Below are positions 1 to 4,632 of a stretch of DNA of 5,236 nt, one piece after another; positions within the stretch are counted from its first letter, which is position 1; each line of letters starts with the position of its first letter. The position numbers and the translations under genes were made by a program. The notes under the pieces are model-generated. The model was not told the origin of the DNA, did not search any database, and saw only the letters and a list, made by a program, of their open reading frames with translations. Location of the stretch: contig JACQYG010000343.1 in the NCBI GenBank assembly GCA_016208345.1, positions 1-5,236 of the forward strand. Direction: 5' to 3'. The stretch is from Chloroflexota bacterium (GTDB taxonomy: Bacteria > Chloroflexota > DTOL01 > JACQYG01).

Positions 1-1
1 A

Positions 2-229
2 GGGTTTGGCCACGATGGCGACCTTCCGGTCTTTCTTATCGTTCAGATAGTTCACCAGGTTCTGGTTGCAGTTCGAGTTCCAGACAAACCGCTCGACCTC
101 GGCGGGGGTGTAGGCGAAGGCCGGGCGGACCTTCAGGCTGCCCAGGCCATAGCCGATCACGCACTCCACCTGGCCGTTCTCCAGGAGCGCCCTGGCCTTT
201 GCCTTTATCTCATCCACAACTTCCAACAC
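2..229 (-). CDS. FrhB/FdhB-like iron-sulfur protein, N-terminal part (cut by left edge)
   Basis: The first 76 codons of a gene that continues past the left edge. The visible protein starts V/M-L-E-V-V-D-E-I and holds IGYGLGSLKVRPAFAY (residues 25-40), FVWNSNCNQNLVNYL (48-62, Cys54) and VAIVAKP at the cut. From memory, this pattern (a helix, then IGY-G, a VWN-x-x-C-x-x-NL-x-x-YL motif and a VAIVAKG strand) matches the N-terminus of FrhB/FdhB-like F420 hydrogenase/dehydrogenase beta-type iron-sulfur proteins often found beside bacterial hdrA-mvhD genes. Such proteins are thought to pass electrons between a soluble carrier or dehydrogenase and the Hdr complex. An in-frame TGA at 244-242 limits the start to GTG 229 or TTG 226. 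The GGAGGT at 237-232 lies 2 nt from the GTG but 5 nt from the TTG, so TTG is at least as likely. It lies 132 nt downstream of mvhD. The iron-sulfur and flavin regions that would settle the family are outside the window. Confidence 0.68.
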   Translation of the reverse strand, partial: MLEVVDEIKAKARALLENGQVECVIGYGLGSLKVRPAFAYTPAEVERFVWNSNCNQNLVNYLNDKKDRKVAIVAKP

Positions 230-231
230 TG

Positions 232-237
232 ACCTCC
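232..237 (-). promoter_or_regulatory. Shine-Dalgarno GGAGGT of the FrhB/FdhB-like gene
   Basis: A full GGAGGT on the minus strand. Its spacing is 5 nt to TTG at 226-224 and only 2 nt to GTG at 229-227, so it favours the TTG as initiator. Confidence 0.7.
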
Positions 238-244
238 GACCTCA

Positions 245-317
245 TTCACCGCAGAGCTCGCTGAGACCGCTGAGAAATTATAGAGATCTCTGTGAGCTCT
301 GCGTTCTCGGCAGTAAA
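245..317. repeat. Imperfect inverted repeat, 31-bp arms, GCAGAG-type
   Basis: The left arm 245-275 and the reverse complement of the right arm 287-317 agree at about 21 of 31 positions around an 11-nt AT-rich centre (276-286). The left arm is itself a 9-nt periodic series (CGCAGAGCT, CGCTGAGAC, CGCTGAGAA). Dispersed intergenic elements built from ACCGCAGAG / CTCTGCGGT arms are, as I recall, common in environmental bacterial genomes, and this looks like a degraded copy. It fills most of the gap between mvhD and the FrhB/FdhB-like gene. No T-tract follows it in the direction of transcription, so it is not a standard terminator. Confidence 0.65.
277..282 (-). promoter_or_regulatory. Possible -10 element (TATAAT) inside the repeat
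   Basis: A perfect TATAAT on the minus strand sits in the AT-rich centre of the inverted repeat, about 40 nt upstream of the Shine-Dalgarno of the FrhB/FdhB-like gene. The hexamer 17 bp upstream is AACGCA, a poor -35, and there is no TG extension. It may be chance in an AT-rich loop, or a weak internal promoter. Confidence 0.25.
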
Positions 318-361
318 CAAAAGTACTACAGGAGGGAACATGCCAACATCGAACCTGAAGC

Positions 362-784
362 CTAAAAGCTGTGCACCGGTCTCTTGGCCGGGCCAAGCTG
401 GCGCACCTGGTCGGTGAACTCGTTGACCACCCGAGCGAACCGGGCCCCCTCCGAGGCCGACACCCATTCCAGCATCACCCGGCCTTTGTCTACGCCCAGG
501 TAATCCAACAGCCGGTGCATCACCGCGAAGCGCCGCCGGGCATGGTAGTTGCCCTCCACGTAGTGGCAATCCCCCGGGTGGCACCCCAGCACCATCACCC
601 CGTCGGCCCCTTCCTGGAAAGCCTTGGCGATGAAGAGCGGATCCACCCGGCCGGAGCAAGGCACCCGGATGATGCGGATATTGGGCGCATAGCTGGTGCG
701 GCTGGTCCCGGCCAGGTCTGCTCCGGCGTAGCTGCACCAGTTGCAGAGGAACCCGACGATCCTGGGCTCGAACTCAGAAGTCAC
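362..784 (-). CDS. mvhD: MvhD-family [2Fe-2S] electron-transfer subunit
   Basis: 140 aa, a normal length for free-standing MvhD (F420-non-reducing hydrogenase iron-sulfur subunit D family, FlpD-like). In methanogens it is the adaptor that carries electrons between the hydrogenase or formate dehydrogenase module and the flavoprotein HdrA in the cytoplasm. Visible signatures are FLCNWCSYAGADLAG (residues 12-26; Cys14, Cys17), RVPCSGRVDP (40-49; Cys43) and GCHPGDCHYVEGN (67-79; Cys68, Cys73), which supply the cysteines expected for the [2Fe-2S] site. The start is GTG (784-782), preceded by GGGAGG at 795-790 with 5-nt spacing. It follows hdrA by 124 nt and precedes the FrhB/FdhB-like gene by 132 nt. 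Both gaps hold repeats, so it is less tightly packed than hdrCBA. In many bacteria this domain is fused to HdrA; here it is separate. Family assignment is secure; the physiological partner is not. Confidence 0.93.
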   Translation of the reverse strand: MTSEFEPRIVGFLCNWCSYAGADLAGTSRTSYAPNIRIIRVPCSGRVDPLFIAKAFQEGADGVMVLGCHPGDCHYVEGNYHARRRFAVMHRLLDYLGVDKGRVMLEWVSASEGARFARVVNEFTDQVRQLGPAKRPVHSF

Positions 785-801
785 AAGGGCCTCCCACCGT
801 A

Positions 802-816
802 GAGATTGCAGATCTC
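802..816. repeat. Small perfect hairpin GAGAT-TGCAG-ATCTC
   Basis: Five-base arms with a five-base loop, just upstream of the mvhD Shine-Dalgarno (790-795) on the minus strand. It marks the mvhD-side border of the AT-rich repeat tract. Too weak to act as a terminator; it could slightly affect mvhD translation. Confidence 0.4.
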
Positions 817-818
817 AC

Positions 819-896
819 GATTTGAGATTGCCAATTTGAAGCTGCCAATCTGCAATCCGTTTGAAGTTGTCAATCTGCAATCTGAAATCTGCAATC
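819..896. repeat. Tandem 25-bp repeat (TCTGCAATC type) between hdrA and mvhD
   Basis: Two directly adjacent 25-bp units, 833-857 and 858-882, share the plus-strand form xxTTTGAAGyTGyCAATCTGCAATC and differ at only four positions. A partial unit on each side (819-832, GATTTGAGATTGCC; 883-896, TGAAATCTGCAATC) extends the tract to about 78 bp. It is AT-rich compared with the flanking genes and has no spacers, so it is not a CRISPR array. Arrays of TCTGCAATC/TCTGAAATC words are, from memory, a recurrent intergenic element in environmental bacterial genomes. It occupies most of the hdrA-mvhD gap. Confidence 0.75.
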
Positions 897-908
897 CGAG
901 GAATGGTG

Positions 909-2903
909 TCAGGCGCGCAGGAGCGCGGTCACCTGGGCCAGGAGCTGCTGGTCGGTGAAGCCCTTTAGGTTAAGGGCCTCCCCGCGGCAGGCGGCAACGC
1001 AGAGGCCGCAGCCCTTGCACACGCTCTCGTTGATCCGGGCCACCACCTTGCCACCCCGCAGCGTCTCCCTCTCCACCGCCCGGAACGGGCAGACCTCCTC
1101 GCACAAGAAACAGCCCACGCACTTCATCTGATCCACCACGGAGGTCATAGGGTCGGTGGTAAGGTAGTCCTGGCTGAAGAGCCCGCACACCTTCACCGCC
1201 GCGGCCGAGGCCTGGGATACCGAGTCCGGGATGTCCTTGGGCCCCGAGGCGCACCCGGCCAGGTACACGCCGTCGGTGTTGGTCTCCACTGGCCGCAGCT
1301 TGGGGTGCATCTCGTTGATGAAACCGTAGGTGTCGTACGAGATGCCGATGGTTTGCATCAGATCCACGGCCCCACTAGCGGCGGTGATCCCGGTGGCCAA
1401 CACCACCAGGTCGGCCTCCACCTCCACCGGCCGGCCCAACAGGGTGTCCTCGCCCTTGATTATGAGCTTGCCATCCTGGGGATAGATCCAGGACACCCTT
1501 CCCCGGATGTAGGTGGAGCCGTATTCCTCCTGCACCCGGCGCACGAACTCCTCGTACCCTCGCCCCGCTGCCCGGATATCCAGGTAGAAAACGTAGGTCT
1601 GGATGTTGGGATCGTGCTCCTTGAGCATCAAGGCGTGCTTGGCCGTGTACATGCAGCAGATCTTAGAGCAGTAGGGCCGGCCCACCTTATCGTCACGGGA
1701 GCCCACGCAGGCCAGGAACACCACCGAATGGGGATGCTTGCCATCCGAGGGCCGCACCACTTCCCCTTTGGTGGGACCCGAGGCATTCATGAGACGCTCC
1801 AGTTGCAGGCCGGTGATCACGTCGGGGTACTTGCCGTATCCATATTCCCCGTACACCGAATGATCGAACGTGTCGTAGCCGTTGGCCACGATGATCGCCC
1901 CGAAGCGGTCTACGATGATCTCGTCCTTTTGCTCCCAGTCAATGGATTTGGTGGGGCACAGCTTCTCGCAGACCCGGCACTCCATCAGTTTCTCGCCCCG
2001 CTCTTTGGCCGCCAGGTGACGCACGGAGCGGCAGTTGGCGGTATCGCTCACCGGCTTGTTGGGGACTGCCTGCGGGAACGGGATATAGCTGGCCGTTCGG
2101 CGGCCCATACCCACGTCGAACTCCGAAGGAACGTTCTTCTCCGGGCACTTCTGCCAGCAGGTGCCGCAGCCAGTGCAGGTGAGGTGGTTCACCTTGCGGG
2201 CTTTTTGCAGTATCTCCACCTCGAAGTTGCCTACGAAGCCCTTCACCGAGAGCACCTCGGCGTAGGTCCGGAGCTCGATGTTTGGGTGCTGCGACAGCTC
2301 CACCATCCGAGGCGTCAGGATGCAGGCCGAGCAGTCCAGGGTGGGAAAGGTCTTGTCCAACATGGCCATCTTGCCGCCGATGGTGGGCGTTCGCTCGACC
2401 AGGGTGACCTGGTAGCCAGCATTGGCCACGTCCAGGGCCGCCTGGATGCCAGCGATGCCGCCGCCGATGACCAAGAGCCTCTTGGTGAGCCCCACCTGTT
2501 TGGCGGTCAGGGGTTCATTGCGCGCCACCTTGGCCACCACCATGCGGATGATCTCGGTGGCCTTAGCGGTGGCCACCTGGCGGTCGGCATGAACCCAGGA
2601 GCAATGTTCCCGGATATTGGCCATCTCCATGAGATAAGGGTTCAATCCGGCCTGAGCCACCGCTTTGCGGAAGGTGGGCTCGTGCATCCGCGGCGAGCAG
2701 GAGGCCACCACCACCCGGTTAAGCCGGTGTTCCGCGATGGCATCTCTAATCAGGTTTTGCCCTGTCTCCGCGCACAGGTATTTGAAGTCTGCAGCATGGA
2801 CCACCCCGGGAAAGCCGCGGGTAGCCTCGGCCACTCCAGCACAGTCCACCGTGGCCGCGATGTTGGAGCCGCAGTGACAAACGAAAACGCCGATTCTGGG
2901 CAT
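909..2903 (-). CDS. hdrA: Heterodisulfide reductase subunit A-type flavoprotein
   Basis: 664 aa, full length for HdrA. It is the cytoplasmic FAD and iron-sulfur core subunit where electron bifurcation takes place in characterised methanogen complexes. Domains seen: an N-terminal Cys-rich domain (GVFVCHCGSN, residues 5-14; Cys44, Cys69, Cys101); an FAD-binding GGGIAG (147-152) followed by the acidic end VERT (169-172); LDCSACILTPRM (189-200); a [4Fe-4S] motif C243-x2-C246-x2-C249-x3-C253-P; a further set C291, C309, C312, C316; SKICCMYTAKHA (413-424); a second flavin-site stretch VLATGI and GVYLAGCASGPKDIPDSVSQA (to about 565); and a C-terminal bacterial-ferredoxin domain with C595/598/601/605 and C629/632/635/639. 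The ATG at 2903 has GAGGTGA at 2917-2911 with 7-nt spacing. That site overlaps the hdrB stop codon, which suggests translational coupling. There is no in-frame TGA that would point to selenocysteine. The last cluster cysteine is followed by Arg, not the usual Pro. Its substrate partners are not shown by the sequence. Confidence 0.96.
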   Translation of the reverse strand: MPRIGVFVCHCGSNIAATVDCAGVAEATRGFPGVVHAADFKYLCAETGQNLIRDAIAEHRLNRVVVASCSPRMHEPTFRKAVAQAGLNPYLMEMANIREHCSWVHADRQVATAKATEIIRMVVAKVARNEPLTAKQVGLTKRLLVIGGGIAGIQAALDVANAGYQVTLVERTPTIGGKMAMLDKTFPTLDCSACILTPRMVELSQHPNIELRTYAEVLSVKGFVGNFEVEILQKARKVNHLTCTGCGTCWQKCPEKNVPSEFDVGMGRRTASYIPFPQAVPNKPVSDTANCRSVRHLAAKERGEKLMECRVCEKLCPTKSIDWEQKDEIIVDRFGAIIVANGYDTFDHSVYGEYGYGKYPDVITGLQLERLMNASGPTKGEVVRPSDGKHPHSVVFLACVGSRDDKVGRPYCSKICCMYTAKHALMLKEHDPNIQTYVFYLDIRAAGRGYEEFVRRVQEEYGSTYIRGRVSWIYPQDGKLIIKGEDTLLGRPVEVEADLVVLATGITAASGAVDLMQTIGISYDTYGFINEMHPKLRPVETNTDGVYLAGCASGPKDIPDSVSQASAAAVKVCGLFSQDYLTTDPMTSVVDQMKCVGCFLCEEVCPFRAVERETLRGGKVVARINESVCKGCGLCVAACRGEALNLKGFTDQQLLAQVTALLRA

Positions 2904-2915
2904 GTCCTACTCACC

Positions 2916-3788
2916 TCAGGCCAGGCCTCTGCCCTGCAGAAGGGACAGGGCATCGGTCAAGTGGTTGGCGATGAGAAGCTCTCGAGCTGGGTAGCCGAGG
3001 GCCAAACCCAAGAGCTCAGTGAAAAAGAAAATGGGCATCTTGAAATCATCGCCGTACCTGCCTCTGATCTCACCCTGTCGGGAGTCCAGGTTGGAGTGGC
3101 ACATGGGACAGGCGGTGACGATGGCCTCGGCCCCTGCCTTCTTCGCCGCCGCCAGGAGCTTCCGGGACAGGTCCAGGACGATGTCGGTGCGCGCCACCGG
3201 CAGGCTGGCCCCGCAACACTCGGTCTTGAAATACCATTCCACCACCTCGGAACCCAGGGTCCGAAGCAAGCGGTCCATGGACTGGGGGTTCTCCGGGTCG
3301 TCGAACTGGGCCACCTTGGGCGGCCGGGTGAGCAGGCAGCCGTAGTAGGTCGCTACCTTGAGCCCAGTCAAGGGCTTCACGATCAGGCTCGCGGCTTTGT
3401 CCAAGATCTCCTGGGTGGTCAAGGTCCCGATCAAGGGCTCCACCGTCACCCGGCCTGTCACCTGGTCGCCAAGCACCCGGCCTATTTTGGCCCGCACCTC
3501 CGGATCTTTCAACTCACAGGAGACATCCTTCAGCCGGGCGTAGCAGGCGGCGCAGGGGACGGTCATCGTCTCCAGGCCCATCTTCTCCACCGGTTGCAGG
3601 TTTCGGGCCGGCAGGCTCAGGGCCAGCCAATGGCTCACCATGTGGGCGGAGGAGGCACCGCAGCAGTTCCAGTCCTCCACTTCTCTCAGTTCCAGGCCCA
3701 GGGCCTGGCACACCAGCCGGGCCGAACGGTCGTATTCCTTGGCTGTCCCATGCAGGGAGCAGCCGGGATAGTAAGCATACGTGGACAT
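2916..3788 (-). CDS. hdrB: Heterodisulfide reductase subunit B-type (two CCG domains)
   Basis: 290 aa, the usual HdrB length. In methanogens HdrB holds two noncubane [4Fe-4S] clusters that reduce the CoM-S-S-CoB disulfide. In bacteria the substrate is generally unknown and may be another disulfide or a protein partner. Both cysteine-rich CCG domains are intact. The first is C10-x31-C42C43-x35-C79-x2-C82 (YYPGCSLHG, WNCCGASS, PCAACYARL). The second is C151-x39-C191C192-x34-C227-x2-C230 (YYGCLLTRP, ECCGASLP, ACPMCHSNL). All ten cluster-type cysteines are present, so it should be active. The start is ATG 3788-3786 with GAGGG at 3797-3793. It begins 10 nt after the hdrC stop and ends 12 nt before hdrA, so it lies in the middle of a tight operon. 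No membrane segment or signal peptide is seen, so it is a soluble complex subunit. Confidence 0.96.
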   Translation of the reverse strand: MSTYAYYPGCSLHGTAKEYDRSARLVCQALGLELREVEDWNCCGASSAHMVSHWLALSLPARNLQPVEKMGLETMTVPCAACYARLKDVSCELKDPEVRAKIGRVLGDQVTGRVTVEPLIGTLTTQEILDKAASLIVKPLTGLKVATYYGCLLTRPPKVAQFDDPENPQSMDRLLRTLGSEVVEWYFKTECCGASLPVARTDIVLDLSRKLLAAAKKAGAEAIVTACPMCHSNLDSRQGEIRGRYGDDFKMPIFFFTELLGLALGYPARELLIANHLTDALSLLQGRGLA

Positions 3789-3798
3789 CTCACCCTCG

Positions 3799-4422
3799 CT
3801 AACTGGGGACGCTCGCCGGTGGGGCGGCGGCCACCGATTGGCCCGTAATCTCCTCGAGCTCCAGCTCGGCTGCCCTCTTGAAAATGGCCCTGATCTGCTC
3901 CCGGTCCTTCACCCGCCTGGGGATCAGCTCGAGCTTGCCCCGGGTTAACATGGGCAGGCCCAGATCTGCGCTGGCCAGAGGCTGCCTTGCCAGCAGGTTA
4001 TAGCCGCCAATGAGCCCCACTTCATACAGGCGGCCGAAACGTTCCACCAGGCCCAGGAAGACGTCGTGGAACACCTTCACCGTTCTTTCCGCTGGTCTTA
4101 TCTTCTCCTGGATGGCCTGAGAACGCAGGGCATCCATGACCTTGGGCAGGTCTACCTCTTGAGGGCAGCGGGTGTAACAGGTCTGGCAGGTGACGCAGAG
4201 CCAGATGGCCGAGCTTTGGAACACCAGGTCTCTCTGGCCGAGTTGAACTGCCCGGAGCACCTGGTGGGGGGCCAGGTCCATGGCGGAGGAAAGCGGGCAG
4301 CCGGCCGAGCACTTGCCGCACTGATAACATGCCAAAACGTCCTGGCCGGTCTTCGCTTTGACCAGGGCCAGGAGGCCATTACGGCCGGGTTGATCGGTGG
4401 ACGCGAACTTCAGGACACTCAA
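3799..4422 (-). CDS. hdrC: Heterodisulfide reductase subunit C-type ferredoxin
   Basis: 207 aa from the TTG start chosen here. HdrC relays electrons from HdrA to HdrB through two [4Fe-4S] clusters, both intact: C32-x2-C35-x2-C38-x3-C42-P (CYQCGKCSAGCP) and C76-x2-C79-x2-C82-x3-C86-P (CVTCQTCYTRCP). A helical tail follows, ending in an Ala/Pro/Ser-rich stretch (SVAAAPPASVPS). There are no transmembrane helices, so this is the soluble HdrC type and not the membrane HdrE/DsrM type. The open frame extends up to an ATG at 4545, but that start lies upstream of the operon promoter at 4476-4504, and the extra 41 residues resemble no HdrC N-terminus known to me. TTG 4422 has AGGAG at 4435-4431 with 8-nt spacing and gives a normal HdrC N-terminus. 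It is the first gene of the operon, and its stop is 10 nt before hdrB. Confidence 0.92.
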   Translation of the reverse strand: MSVLKFASTDQPGRNGLLALVKAKTGQDVLACYQCGKCSAGCPLSSAMDLAPHQVLRAVQLGQRDLVFQSSAIWLCVTCQTCYTRCPQEVDLPKVMDALRSQAIQEKIRPAERTVKVFHDVFLGLVERFGRLYEVGLIGGYNLLARQPLASADLGLPMLTRGKLELIPRRVKDREQIRAIFKRAAELELEEITGQSVAAAPPASVPS

Positions 4423-4430
4423 GATATCGT

Positions 4431-4435
4431 CTCCT
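4431..4435 (-). promoter_or_regulatory. Shine-Dalgarno AGGAG that fixes the hdrC start
   Basis: AGGAG on the minus strand, 8 nt before TTG 4422-4420. Together with the promoter lying downstream of the ATG at 4545, it supports TTG as the hdrC initiator. Confidence 0.75.
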
Positions 4436-4470
4436 GTCCAGTGATCTACTGTCGCAGGTCCAAAGAAACG

Positions 4471-4486
4471 TGTGAATTGTATCACA
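4471..4486. promoter_or_regulatory. Rex- or CRP-type operator over the hdr -10
   Basis: TGTGAATTGTATCACA is a perfect TGTGA-N6-TCACA palindrome. Its six-base centre is exactly the -10 hexamer of the hdr promoter, so a bound protein would block RNA polymerase. Read on the minus strand with flanks it is TTGTGATACAATTCACAC, which fits the Rex consensus TTGTGAA-N4-TTCACAA at 12 of 14 defined positions. It also fits the CRP core consensus perfectly. Rex senses NADH/NAD+ and often controls anaerobic redox genes, which suits an Hdr operon. A CRP/FNR-family protein is the main alternative. Confidence 0.65.
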
Positions 4487-4504
4487 AGCCCTGTCCCCTG
4501 TAAA
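4476..4504 (-). promoter_or_regulatory. Sigma70-type promoter of the hdrCBA-mvhD cluster
   Basis: On the minus strand, TTTACA (4504-4499), a 17-bp spacer, then TACAAT (4481-4476): four of six and five of six consensus bases at ideal spacing. The expected transcript start is near 4469, which leaves a leader of about 47 nt before the hdrC TTG. The -10 is embedded in the palindromic operator, and a second small palindrome covers the -35. Confidence 0.75.
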
Positions 4505-4508
4505 GGGG
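4495..4508. repeat. CCCCT-gtaa-AGGGG palindrome over the hdr -35
   Basis: Perfect five-base arms around a four-base centre; the hdr -35 hexamer (4499-4504) lies within it. It could be a second operator half-site pair or a chance palindrome. I do not recognise a regulator for it. Confidence 0.4.
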
Positions 4509-4545
4509 AATGGGAGTTGCGGGCCACAGAAAATCTCGTGAACAC

Positions 4546-4573
4546 TGGAAAAGAGCGAAAAATGTGCTATAAT
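4546..4573 (+). promoter_or_regulatory. Extended -10 promoter of the lipoprotein gene
   Basis: TGCTATAAT (TATAAT at 4568-4573, with the TG extension at 4565-4566) is a perfect extended -10. The -35 is weak: TGGAAA at 4546-4551 (16-bp spacer) or CTGGAA at 4545-4550 (17-bp spacer), as is common for extended -10 promoters. The expected start is near 4580, about 50 nt before the ATG at 4633. It is divergent from the hdr promoter, with about 110 bp between the two predicted start sites. Confidence 0.7.
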
Positions 4574-4632
4574 CTCCCCTGCCTTGATCAGCAAAGCGGC
4601 AATACAAAAACGTCTTGCCACGAGGTGAGACC

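Noticed and set aside
245..317. Rho-independent terminator after mvhD
   Set aside because: The arms are poorly paired and no T-tract follows on the minus strand.
340..417. Short plus-strand ORF (25 codons) with a strong AGGAGGG before its ATG
   Set aside because: It runs antisense into the end of mvhD, has no promoter in front and no recognisable product; most likely chance, though the ribosome site is good.
371..802. 143-codon plus-strand frame opposite mvhD
   Set aside because: Shadow of mvhD; the minus strand carries the conserved cysteine motifs.
819..896. CRISPR array
   Set aside because: The 25-bp units abut with no unique spacers.
909..2903. Selenocysteine-containing HdrA
   Set aside because: The frame is uninterrupted and the expected positions (such as the CCMYTAK region, 416-422) read as cysteine.
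1305..3848. 847-codon plus-strand open frame opposite hdrA and hdrB
   Set aside because: It is antisense to two clear iron-sulfur genes, its His/Gly/Leu-rich translation resembles no family, and long antisense frames are expected in GC-rich coding DNA.
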